A DNA stretch of 7,422 bases from Deltaproteobacteria bacterium (GCA_016764955.1 JAESQZ010000253.1:1-7422); one strand, 5' to 3'; positions 1-6,732 are shown, numbered from the stretch's first letter. A program made the numbers and translations. Notes: a model not told the origin generated them from the letters alone.

Positions 1-541
1 AGCTCGCAACACCCTCGGGCTTAATACGACTCACTCGGTCTGAAAAAACCTTGCTATTCATAGTAGAGCCTTTGCTCAAGACTTCATCAAAAGTCATGAC
101 TTGCTCTGAACCCACAATATCGTCTGGATCCATCAAAATGACTTTTTTCAAGTTTGGCAATTTACTTAGGATTGGTTTTATTTGCTCACGGTAACGCTTA
201 CCATTTTCCACAACAACAAATGGTGCTTCACAGTGCCCCAGCACATAAGCCACTTCCTCTGGCGAGCATGAGCTATAAATTCCCGCACAGGATCCATGGC
301 TTGCTTGCGCTGCCATCGCTGCCCATAACCACTCTGGCCTATTGTAACTTAAGATAGCAAGAGCGTCCCCCTCTCGAAACCCCATCGAGATGAGTCCCTT
401 GGCAAAAGACTCTACTTTTTGGCCAACCTGCGCCCACGTGTAGGCGGTATAAACCCCCTCTTTTTTGACGTGATACGCTGGCTTATTACCTTCGGTTTCA
501 ACTCTCTTTAGGAAACGCTCGACGCAAGTATCGTGATTCAT
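1..541 (-). CDS. Long-chain acyl-CoA synthetase (AMP-binding family), N-terminal part, cut by window edge
   Basis: The first 180 residues are present and the rest lies beyond position 1. The protein should activate a carboxylic (probably fatty) acid to its CoA thioester through an acyl-adenylate in the cytoplasm or at the inner membrane. Visible family features are the early TYTWAQVG-like segment (residues 34-40), the GDALAILSYNRPEWLWAAMAA block (about 58-78) and the GIYSSCSPEEVAYVLGHCEAPFVVVEN block (about 87-113), all typical of the N-terminal domain of long-chain acyl-CoA ligases. The fragment ends at IKPEGVAS, just before the ATP-binding SGTTG-type loop expected next, so the catalytic motifs cannot be checked. 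The ATG at 539-541 is chosen because an in-frame TAA sits three codons upstream (548-550). It is the last gene of the minus-strand run, 38 nt after nadD, and its start codon lies inside a perfect inverted repeat. Exact chain-length specificity is unknown. Confidence 0.88.
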   Translation of the reverse strand, partial: MNHDTCVERFLKRVETEGNKPAYHVKKEGVYTAYTWAQVGQKVESFAKGLISMGFREGDALAILSYNRPEWLWAAMAAQASHGSCAGIYSSCSPEEVAYVLGHCEAPFVVVENGKRYREQIKPILSKLPNLKKVILMDPDDIVGSEQVMTFDEVLSKGSTMNSKVFSDRVSRIKPEGVAS

Positions 542-563
542 ATCGAGTTATATCGATATGAAT
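536..563 (-). promoter_or_regulatory. Perfect 11-bp inverted repeat over the acyl-CoA synthetase start codon
   Basis: The arms 536-546 (attcatatcga) and 553-563 (tcgatatgaat) are exact reverse complements around the 6-nt loop gttata. The synthetase ATG (539-541) lies inside one arm, so in mRNA the start codon would be paired. The same symmetry would suit a dimeric DNA-binding regulator. The structure is seen directly; a role as operator or translational control hairpin is inference. No strong Shine-Dalgarno sequence is visible just upstream of this ATG. Confidence 0.5.
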
Positions 564-579
564 TCGAATTTGGTGTTTT

Positions 580-1134
580 CTAGGTATATAAACCTGTTTT
601 TTGAATATAATCCCGGACTTTGAGGTCAAGATTCGAAAAGTCTTGACGAGGAACCACAGATCGAATCGTGGTGCTTTTGGCTTGAGGCAAAAGTGTTTTA
701 CGATCAACAATAACAAGCTCTGCTATTTCTCGGATTTTCTCGTGACCTTCCCACTTGTCAAAGTCAGCCATCAAGTCACTGCCCATTACAAAATAAAGTT
801 TAAGATCAGGCCGTGCTTCTTGAATCGCTTCCAAGGTCTGAACGGTATAGTTAGGCTTCGGTAAATCTCTTTCAAGATCAAGAACTTGAACAGATCTTAA
901 ATGCGAAAAAGCATATTCACACATCTTCAGGCGATGCTCAAAAGGACTCAACGGCTTATTAAAAGCATGGCTTGCACAAGGAACAATCCAGACTTCTCCA
1001 ATGGGCGTCGTCGACAAAGCCGCTAAAGCCAGCATTTGATGCCCTAGATGTGGCGGGTCAAAACTGCCCCCTAAAATGCCAATTGAAGCACCTTGAGGCG
1101 AATTAGGTAGATTGAGTTCGCTGACTTTTGACAT
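580..1134 (-). CDS. nadD: Nicotinate-nucleotide adenylyltransferase
   Basis: Transfers AMP from ATP to nicotinate mononucleotide, giving deamido-NAD, which NAD synthetase then amidates. The 184 residues show the nucleotidyltransferase signature GGSFDPPHLGH (residues 22-32, with the HxGH-type histidines), NYTVQTL (95-101), the FVMGSDLM block (115-122, usually GAD rather than GSD), and STTIRS (154-159), matching the C-terminal SSTxIR motif. The end DLKVRDYIQKTGLY is typical, so the protein is complete. The N-terminus runs about 18 residues before the first strand, longer than in E. coli NadD. The ATG at 1134 is supported by a GGAAGAG ribosome site (1145-1151) ten bases upstream, which lies inside the preceding gene. 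It overlaps the nicotinate phosphoribosyltransferase gene by 32 nt, fitting coupled synthesis of enzymes for successive steps. Confidence 0.96.
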   Translation of the reverse strand: MSKVSELNLPNSPQGASIGILGGSFDPPHLGHQMLALAALSTTPIGEVWIVPCASHAFNKPLSPFEHRLKMCEYAFSHLRSVQVLDLERDLPKPNYTVQTLEAIQEARPDLKLYFVMGSDLMADFDKWEGHEKIREIAELVIVDRKTLLPQAKSTTIRSVVPRQDFSNLDLKVRDYIQKTGLYT

Positions 1135-2257
1135 ACTTTTTGATCTCTTCCAAAGAAGGCAACTTATACAAGAGTCGGCCCGATTGGAAAATAGGCTCTA
1201 GAAAATGATTTTGGCTTGGAAGCATACCAGGCAAAGTAGACTTAAAAATATCATTCGAAGTTTTATGGCAATCGCGCCACTCGCCGTCGACATCCTGAAT
1301 ACGGGCAAGCTTGTAAACGCCTCCAAGCGCAGGCTCATCAAAGGCTGTGACCAGCCTGGTTCCCACTCCCCAAGTGTTAATCGAAGCATTTTTAGATTTA
1401 AGCTCTGCTATTTTATACTCATCCAGATCGCCGCTGGCCATAATTTTAACGTTTTGAAGACCTGCTTGATCTAACTCCTGTCTCGCACGCATGCTCAGGG
1501 ATGCCAAGTCTCCGGAGTCTAGCCGAATACCACGCAGTCTTTTCCCTAACTTAATTGCATTTTGAAGTCCCCTAAGCGTGTCATACGTATCAATAGCAAG
1601 CACACAAGATTCCGGATAAACTGAAGCATAAGCCTCAAAAGCCGCTTCTTCTGATGGGAAAGACATTACCCAAGCATGCGACATCGTTCCGCATGTTGGT
1701 ATCCCATAAATTTTTGCTGCCTCAAGATTGGAGGTTGCCTCGACACCACCAACATAAGCCGCTCGGCTGGCAGATAATGCACCATCAAAACCCTGAGCTC
1801 GCCTCAGCCCGAATTCTACAACAGAATCACCCCGTGCCGCTTCACATATACGCTTGGCCTTGGTCGCAACAAGCGTTTGAAAGTTAAAGATATTTAAGAG
1901 GGGCGTCTCAAGGATTTGGCACTCAACAATTGAAGCCGTTATTTGAACAAAGGGCTCTTTTGGGTGTATCCAAGAGCCCTCAACAACCGCCTTCATGCTC
2001 CCGCTAAAGCGAAGCTCTCGCAGATAATCAATAAAAGCATCTTCAAACTGATGAAGACCGCTAAGATGCTCGAGATCCTCTTTGGAAAACCTAAAGCTTT
2101 CTAAAAATTCTGTGACCACTCCCAAACCACACGCAAATGCGCCCGAACCCTCAAAGGGCGGTTTCCGATAAAAAAGCTGGAAAGAGGCTTGTCGCTCGTG
2201 AATTCCTTGCTTCCATCTAGCATATGCCATGGTGATTTGGTAAAAATCAGTATTCAT
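1103..2257 (-). CDS. pncB: Nicotinate phosphoribosyltransferase
   Basis: Makes nicotinate mononucleotide from nicotinate and PRPP, the entry step of the Preiss-Handler NAD salvage route. Family motifs in order over 384 residues: TDFYQITM at the N-terminus (3-10), EFGLRRAQG (148-156), GTMSHAW (190-196), whose histidine 194 corresponds to the phosphorylatable active-site histidine of the family, GIRLDSGDL (243-251), ASGDLDEY (274-281) and WGVGTRLV (296-303). The EFGLRR and GTMSHAW motifs favour nicotinate over nicotinamide enzymes. The ATG at 2257 is the only sensible start, because the stop codon of icmF lies in the same frame just five codons upstream; the gap to icmF is 12 nt. It sits before nadD, whose enzyme uses its product. 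No nicotinamidase gene is visible here. The symbol pncB is assigned by function; the short length is nearer the compact bacterial form of the family. Confidence 0.95.
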   Translation of the reverse strand: MNTDFYQITMAYARWKQGIHERQASFQLFYRKPPFEGSGAFACGLGVVTEFLESFRFSKEDLEHLSGLHQFEDAFIDYLRELRFSGSMKAVVEGSWIHPKEPFVQITASIVECQILETPLLNIFNFQTLVATKAKRICEAARGDSVVEFGLRRAQGFDGALSASRAAYVGGVEATSNLEAAKIYGIPTCGTMSHAWVMSFPSEEAAFEAYASVYPESCVLAIDTYDTLRGLQNAIKLGKRLRGIRLDSGDLASLSMRARQELDQAGLQNVKIMASGDLDEYKIAELKSKNASINTWGVGTRLVTAFDEPALGGVYKLARIQDVDGEWRDCHKTSNDIFKSTLPGMLPSQNHFLEPIFQSGRLLYKLPSLEEIKKYVKSQRTQST

Positions 2258-2269
2258 TTTTAAGTCAGC

Positions 2270-5200
2270 TCACATATTTCGGCGATAAGCGCCGCCCGCC
2301 CCATAAAGCGTTTGGCTAATATCACCCAAGCTACAATATCCACAATGCTCCATCAGTGTCTCAAAGAGGTTATTACCTGATAAAGCTGCCGTTTGGATTT
2401 CATGAAGAGCCTTTTCTCGCTCTTTTTCAAATTTAGATTGAAGCCATTTAACTTGGCTAACCTGAGAATCTTTCTCAAAACCCGTGGAGCGAATTAATTC
2501 TTGTTTTTGATGATCACTTGGCTCGAGCGGCAAGAAAGTATTAACACCAATAATAGGCAACTCGCCTGAGTGTTTCTTGTGCTCATACTCAAGGCTCTCT
2601 TCTTGAATTTTGTTACGCTGATACATTGTTTCCATAGCGCCTAACACGCCGCCTCTTGTATCCAGTGCTTCAAAGGCTTTCAAAACTGCCTCTTCAACTT
2701 GGTCTGTTAATTGCTCGATAAAGAAGCTGCCCTGCAAAGAGTTTTCGTTCTTAGTTAAGCCCAGCTCACGATTAATAATTAGTTGAATAGCCAAAGCCCT
2801 GCGAACAGACTCTTCCGTCGGCGTCGTAATCGCTTCATCGTAAGCATTTGTATGCAGCGAGTTGCAGTTATCATTAATAGCATAAAGCGCCTGCAGTGTT
2901 GTTCGAATATCGTTAAAAGCTATCTCTTGAGCATGCAGCGACCGCCCAGAAGTCTGAATATGATATTTAAGCTTTTGACTTCGTTCATCCGCGCCATAAA
3001 TATACTTCATGGCAATGGCCCAAATGCGCCTAGCAACACGGCCAATCACAGCATACTCCGGGTCAAGGCCATTGGAGAAAAAGAAGCTTAAGTTCGGCGC
3101 AAAGGCGTTTATATCAAGGCCTCTTGATCTATAATATTCGACGAGCGTGAAGCCGTTAGCCAAAGTAAAAGCCAGTTGTGTAATTGGATTCGCGCCAGCC
3201 TCGGCAATATGATAGCCACTAATGCTCACACTATAAAAATTACGCACCTGGTTTTGCGTGAAGTACTCTTGCACGTCGCCCATCATTCGCATGGCAAATT
3301 CAGTCGAGAAAATGCAAGTGTTTTGGGCTTGGTCTTCTTTTAAAATATCGGCCTGAACAGTGCCTCTAATTTTGCGCAAGACATCTTGTTTAACTTGATC
3401 ATAAAACGCAGACTCCAAAATATCTTTAGCCGAAACCCCTAAAAAACCAAGTCCAATGCCGTCGTGCCCTTCAGGCAATTCATCTGCTCGATAGGTTGGT
3501 TGCTTGACACCTCGCTTTTTGAAAAAAGCATCAATCTTTTTTTGAGCATTTTCCCATTGTCCATCTTGCTTTAATAAACGCTCGCAAGTCGAATCAATGG
3601 CTGCGTTCATAAAGTAAGCCAAAATAATTGGCGCAGGTCCATTAATGGTCATGGACACAGAAGTGCTCGGCGCTAGCAAATCAAAACCAGAATAAAGCCT
3701 TTTGGCATCATCTAAAGAGCAAACTGACACACCAGCGTTCCCGATTTTTCCGTAAATATCAGGCCGCTCATCAGGGTTCGCGCCATAAAGCGTTACAGAG
3801 TCAAAAGCCGTCGATAAGCGGTGCGCACTTTGGCCTTTGCATAAAAAATGAAAACGTTTATTGGTTCTCTCGGCAAAGCCTTCACCCGCAAATAATCTAG
3901 TGGGGTCTTCACTTTGGCGTTTAAACGGAAAAACCCCTGCCGTGTATGGAAAATAGCCAGGCAAATTCTCCAACTTAGCGAATCTATATAACTCAGAAGC
4001 GCTCTTATACCGAGGAACAGCTACTTTTGAAATTTCAAGATGACTGAGTGACTCAGTATGATTTTTAACCTCTATCGACTTGCCACGTATTTGATAGCTT
4101 TGTTCAGGCTCCTGATAATTCTCGGCGAGCGTTCTAAATTGCTCAACAGCTTCCTGAACCTCTGGATTATCAGAGGCTTGAGTTAGTTTATCAACTTGAG
4201 CATGATAATCTCGAATCTCGTTGCAAATATCACCAAGATAATTCGCCTTATTATTGGGGATCAAGCTTCTGCTGCTTGAATCACCTTCAGGAAGTTTGGT
4301 TCCAAATATAGCGTTAAATAATCGATTGGTACCCGGATCGGCAAAATGATGCGCACAAGTTCCAAACACTGGCATCTCATCTGGTGAGCGATCAAACTGG
4401 CCGCGATTTCGTTGATAAGCTTTGCGAACGTCTCGCAATGCATCTAGCGCCCCGCGTTTATCAAACTTGTTGATCACAACATAGTCAGCAAAATCGAGCA
4501 TATCGATTTTTTCAAGCTGAGAAGACGCGCCGTATTCTGGCGTCATCACATAAATCGACTTTTCAACGAGCTCTATGATTTCACTGTCGCTTTGGCCAAT
4601 GCCGGCTGTTTCTAAAATCACTAAGTCAAAGCCGCTTGCTTGCATCAAATCCAAAACTGGCTTCGCGGCTACGTGTGTCGCTAAATTCGCTCGGCGAGTC
4701 GCCATTGAGCGTACAAAAACTCTTGGATCAGAGGCTGAGTTAATGCGAATGCGATCACCCAACAAAGCACCACCTGTGCGCTTGCGGGTTGGATCGATGG
4801 TTAAGACAGCGACTTTGTTTTCAGGGAACTCTCGCAAGTAGCGCAAGAGAAGTTCGTCTATGAGAGAACTTTTACCGGCTCCACCAGTGCCGGTGATGCC
4901 GAGCACTTTATTGTCATTCTGGCGGAGGCCAGAATCTAGACCCTGGCCTTCGCCAGGGTGACTGTCAGCCTCGATCTTCGAAATCTCCCTAGCCAAAAGC
5001 CCATATGAATTTTTAGTCGACTTCACTTTCGCTGGCTTGCTGGCCACTTCGATCATATGTCGAATCATGCCGACAAGGCCCATTTTCAGCCCATCGTCAG
5101 GCGAAAAGATTTTAGAAACGCCTTTTTTTTCTAATAGCTTAATTTCGCCAGGCGCAATGACGCCACCGCCGCCGCCAAAAACTTTTATATGATTCGCGTC

Positions 5201-5443
5201 ATATTTCTTGAGCAGCTCTATAATATAAGTGAAATACTCAACATGCCCGCCCTGATAACTTGAAATCGCTATACCCTGAGCATCTTCTTGCACAGCTGCC
5301 TGCACAACTTCTTGAGCACTTCGGTTGTGCCCAAGGTGAATAACTTCGGCACCTTCACTTTGTAAAATTCGCCGAATGATGTGGATTGCTGCATCATGAC
5401 CGTCAAACAACGAAGTCGCGGTAATAAAGCGGATTTTACTCAC
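2270..5443 (-). CDS. icmF: Fused adenosylcobalamin-dependent isobutyryl-CoA mutase with built-in G-protein chaperone
   Basis: Interconverts isobutyryl-CoA and n-butyryl-CoA by a radical carbon-skeleton rearrangement using adenosyl-B12. The 1057 residues hold three parts. The N-terminal B12-binding domain (about 1-135) has DGHD, with His16 as the likely lower cobalt ligand, HLGHNRS (36-42) and a GGGG run (90-93). The MeaI-type GTPase (about 180-400) has P-loop GTGGAGKS (185-192), ETAGIGQSD (278-286) and NKFD (325-328). The C-terminal part is the substrate-binding barrel (about 470-1057). Phe518 (TRLFAG) and Gln707 (AQNTCIF) occupy the places where methylmalonyl-CoA mutase has a tyrosine and an arginine that bind the extra carboxylate, which argues for an isobutyryl-type substrate. 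The start is GTG (5441-5443), overlapping the upstream TGA as GTGA, with GGAT a few bases before it; MSKIRFITA...DGHD is a normal IcmF beginning. Residues 161-177 are encoded by an inserted palindromic repeat. Confidence 0.96.
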   Translation of the reverse strand: MSKIRFITATSLFDGHDAAIHIIRRILQSEGAEVIHLGHNRSAQEVVQAAVQEDAQGIAISSYQGGHVEYFTYIIELLKKYDANHIKVFGGGGGVIAPGEIKLLEKKGVSKIFSPDDGLKMGLVGMIRHMIEVASKPAKVKSTKNSYGLLAREISKIEADSHPGEGQGLDSGLRQNDNKVLGITGTGGAGKSSLIDELLLRYLREFPENKVAVLTIDPTRKRTGGALLGDRIRINSASDPRVFVRSMATRRANLATHVAAKPVLDLMQASGFDLVILETAGIGQSDSEIIELVEKSIYVMTPEYGASSQLEKIDMLDFADYVVINKFDKRGALDALRDVRKAYQRNRGQFDRSPDEMPVFGTCAHHFADPGTNRLFNAIFGTKLPEGDSSSRSLIPNNKANYLGDICNEIRDYHAQVDKLTQASDNPEVQEAVEQFRTLAENYQEPEQSYQIRGKSIEVKNHTESLSHLEISKVAVPRYKSASELYRFAKLENLPGYFPYTAGVFPFKRQSEDPTRLFAGEGFAERTNKRFHFLCKGQSAHRLSTAFDSVTLYGANPDERPDIYGKIGNAGVSVCSLDDAKRLYSGFDLLAPSTSVSMTINGPAPIILAYFMNAAIDSTCERLLKQDGQWENAQKKIDAFFKKRGVKQPTYRADELPEGHDGIGLGFLGVSAKDILESAFYDQVKQDVLRKIRGTVQADILKEDQAQNTCIFSTEFAMRMMGDVQEYFTQNQVRNFYSVSISGYHIAEAGANPITQLAFTLANGFTLVEYYRSRGLDINAFAPNLSFFFSNGLDPEYAVIGRVARRIWAIAMKYIYGADERSQKLKYHIQTSGRSLHAQEIAFNDIRTTLQALYAINDNCNSLHTNAYDEAITTPTEESVRRALAIQLIINRELGLTKNENSLQGSFFIEQLTDQVEEAVLKAFEALDTRGGVLGAMETMYQRNKIQEESLEYEHKKHSGELPIIGVNTFLPLEPSDHQKQELIRSTGFEKDSQVSQVKWLQSKFEKEREKALHEIQTAALSGNNLFETLMEHCGYCSLGDISQTLYGAGGAYRRNM
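4913..4962. repeat. 50-bp double-hairpin palindromic element inserted in frame in icmF
   Basis: The layout is GTC, an 8-bp perfect hairpin (4916-4923 with 4928-4935, loop ggag), CTAG (4936-4939), a second 8-bp perfect hairpin (4940-4947 with 4952-4959, loop cttc), then GAC. The element as a whole is also an imperfect palindrome. TGTCA occurs at 4912-4916 and again at 4963-4967, exactly 51 bases apart, like a target duplication. Removing 51 bases restores the reading as EAD-NKVLGITG without changing frame. On the minus strand only one of three frames through the element is open, and icmF uses it, adding residues 161-177 (SHPGEGQGLDSGLRQND). That it arrived as a mobile or copied element is inference, supported by the related structure at the right edge. 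Confidence 0.8.
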
Positions 5444-5850
5444 AGGTTATCCAAATATTTCGCTCGCTTTTTACTAATCGTTGCCACCAGTTTTTGTACG
5501 GTAACAATGTCGTCCGAATAAACCCTGTCAACAATCTTTGAATCTGCCAGCAAATGCAGCGCCTCGTCGATAGCGCCGGCTGAAGAAGCTGACTCCTTGT
5601 TTGGAAATAAGGCCTCCCAAACTTCATATTTAGCCAAAGGCTCCATATGTGACTTCATGAAACGGTTAAAGTCAGAACCTGGCCTTAGGTCAATCCGCTG
5701 GCTACCGCCATAACGCTGAGTTCTGTGCTGGGTGTAGTAAAGCTCGCAAAGGCTGTAAGCAGCTTCTTCGCGCCAGTCTAATTCAACCTGCTTACCCGCT
5801 GATTTCCGAGTTGCTTCTTCAGTCTCGATTAATTTTTTCCAATCAATCAT
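5440..5850 (-). CDS. Uncharacterised 136-residue protein between dapB and icmF
   Basis: I do not recognise the family. The protein is small, soluble and highly charged, with no signal peptide or membrane segment. It begins with a charged, probably helical stretch (MIDWKKLIETEEATRKSAGK), has an aromatic and arginine-rich middle (YYTQHRTQRYGGSQRIDLRPGSDFNRF, about 38-64) and ends in a basic tail (KKRAKYLDNL). One cysteine (Cys35) is present. It is very probably a real gene: its ATG (5848-5850) overlaps the dapB stop as ATGA, its TGA overlaps the icmF GTG start as GTGA, and a TAGGG ribosome site (5859-5863) lies eight bases before the ATG. The overlap with icmF suggests the two products are made together, so a role with the mutase is possible but not shown. 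It lacks the signatures expected of a methylmalonyl-CoA epimerase or a PduO-type cobalamin adenosyltransferase. Confidence 0.85.
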   Translation of the reverse strand: MIDWKKLIETEEATRKSAGKQVELDWREEAAYSLCELYYTQHRTQRYGGSQRIDLRPGSDFNRFMKSHMEPLAKYEVWEALFPNKESASSAGAIDEALHLLADSKIVDRVYSDDIVTVQKLVATISKKRAKYLDNL

Positions 5851-6476
5851 GGCGAAAACCCTAGCACATCTTGAATGCTATACAAACCAGGCTTCTGCCC
5901 ACCTAAAAAGGCAGCAGCGCTTAGCGCGCCTTCTGCAAAGACTTTCCGATCCAACGCCTCATGTTTTAAAGAAACCCGCTCAAAAGCGCTTTGGAAGATT
6001 ACTTCATGAACCCCAACCACTTCACCTTCGCGAGAACTTGAAATATTACAGGGCCGCGCGGCAGCCGTTTGTAGACTAAGAGCGGTCCCGCTCGGGGCAT
6101 CTTTCTTGTGCCGATGATGCGTATCTTGAATCGAAATTGGGAACCGAGGCAGAAGCTTTGAGGCAATCCGGGTTAACTCAATCAATAGATTCGCACCCAA
6201 AGACGTGTTTGAGGCCCATAAGACGGCTATTTTCTGAGCGGCTTCTTTTAAACTTTCATGCTGCCGCTGGCTCAAACCTGTGGTGCCACACAAAAAGGCA
6301 CTGCCATGTTGAAGCGCTAGAGACAAATTCGTATCAAAGGCCTGCGGAGCCGTAAAATCAATAACAACCTGCGAATTTTCCGGAGTGCTTTCCAGTTGGA
6401 GCTCTGGATGGATATCCAGCAAGGCCCGAATGGAGGAACTCATCCTTCCTTCAGAGCCACAAACAAAAACTTTCAT
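5847..6476 (-). CDS. dapB: 4-hydroxy-tetrahydrodipicolinate reductase, short form
   Basis: Reduces the cyclic product of DapA with NAD(P)H in the diaminopimelate/lysine pathway, feeding peptidoglycan and protein synthesis. Motifs over 209 residues: nucleotide-binding GSEGRM (7-12, usually GAxGRMG), VIDFTAP (38-44), CGTTG (63-67), SNTSLGANLL (89-98), the catalytic stretch DTHHRHKKDAPSGTAL (118-133) with His120, His121 and Lys124 in the expected places, VGVHEVIF (154-161), the FAEGALSAAAFL block (180-191) and GLYSIQDVLGF (197-207). E. coli DapB is about 270 residues. The missing length lies mainly between the first helix and VIDFT, where the cofactor-binding loop normally sits, and after the SGTA motif. 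All catalytic motifs remain, so it is probably active. The ATG at 6476 follows an in-frame TAA (6489-6491). It is the first gene of the operon and overlaps the next by 4 nt. Confidence 0.94.
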   Translation of the reverse strand: MKVFVCGSEGRMSSSIRALLDIHPELQLESTPENSQVVIDFTAPQAFDTNLSLALQHGSAFLCGTTGLSQRQHESLKEAAQKIAVLWASNTSLGANLLIELTRIASKLLPRFPISIQDTHHRHKKDAPSGTALSLQTAAARPCNISSSREGEVVGVHEVIFQSAFERVSLKHEALDRKVFAEGALSAAAFLGGQKPGLYSIQDVLGFSP

Positions 6477-6517
6477 ATGTATTAGGCCTTAAGATGCCGC
6501 TTTCCAGAAATCAAGCC

Positions 6518-6548
6518 TTGACTTACACCTCTGGCTCTGATTGATAGT
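6518..6548 (+). promoter_or_regulatory. Possible promoter of tRNA-Asn
   Basis: TTGACT (6518-6523) is a close match to a sigma-70 -35 box. The best -10 candidate is GATAGT (6543-6548), with a long 19-base spacing; TTGATA two bases earlier gives 17 bases but matches poorly. Transcription would begin a few bases before the tRNA at 6561. The bases after the -10 are GC-rich (gcgcgc, 6553-6558), a discriminator type often seen at growth-controlled stable-RNA promoters. The boxes are seen; use is inferred. Confidence 0.45.
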
Positions 6549-6560
6549 AAAAGCGCGCAT

Positions 6561-6636
6561 TCCGCAGTAGCTCAGTTGGTAGAGCAGGTGACTGTTAATC
6601 ACCGGGTCGGCGGTTCGAGCCCGTCCTGCGGAGCCA
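6561..6636 (+). tRNA. tRNA-Asn (anticodon GTT), CCA encoded
   Basis: A complete cloverleaf can be folded by eye. The acceptor stem tccgcag (6561-6567) pairs perfectly with ctgcgga (6626-6632), followed by discriminator G and encoded CCA (6634-6636). The D arm contains gctcagttggtagagc. The anticodon stem ggtga/tcacc (6587-6591 with 6599-6603) holds loop ctgttaa with anticodon GTT at 6594-6596, reading AAC and AAT. The T arm ggcgg/ccgtc (6609-6613 with 6621-6625) has one G-T wobble and loop ttcgagc. It is divergent from dapB with 84 bases between them. Confidence 0.97.
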
Positions 6637-6650
6637 TTTCAAAAGACCTC

Positions 6651-6683
6651 TCCCCTAGCCCCTCTCCACCAAGTGGATAGGGG
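6651..6683. repeat. Palindrome just after tRNA-Asn
   Basis: The arms 6659-6669 (cccctctccac) and 6673-6683 (gtggatagggg) pair at 10 of 11 positions around loop caa; the preceding bases tcccctag extend the C-rich repeat character. It lies 15 bases after the tRNA CCA. No run of T follows, so it is not a classical intrinsic terminator, but it could block 3' processing or be a copy of a C-rich dispersed palindromic repeat. The remaining bases 6684-6732 up to the next gene show no clear promoter. Confidence 0.5.
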
Positions 6684-6732
6684 AAGCAATTTGCAACAAG
6701 AATAAACCTTAAGCCCGCTTTGTTAAACCCAC

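Noticed and set aside
154..357. Open frame on the plus strand opposite the acyl-CoA synthetase
   Set aside because: The minus-strand frame reads as a clear acyl-CoA ligase over the same bases.
601..864. Open frame on the plus strand opposite nadD
   Set aside because: It is a shadow of nadD, which has full family motifs; the translated product shows no recognisable domain.
2783..3091. Open frame on the plus strand opposite icmF
   Set aside because: It lies entirely within the well-supported mutase gene, with no ribosome site or family resemblance.
4913..4962. Factor-binding hairpin or internal terminator for the operon
   Set aside because: It lies in translated sequence with no T tract, and the frame-keeping 51-base period is better explained by an inserted repeat.
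5436..5627. Minus-strand open frame overlapping the end of the 136-residue gene in another frame
   Set aside because: The 136-residue frame has precise stop-start overlaps on both sides and a ribosome site; this one has none.
6477..6560. Promoter for dapB on the minus strand
   Set aside because: One must exist near here, but the candidates (TTTACT with TGTAAG, or TTGATT without a good -10) are too weak to place.
6651..6690. Intrinsic terminator after tRNA-Asn
   Set aside because: The hairpin is followed by aagcaattt rather than a T run, so I list it only as a palindrome.
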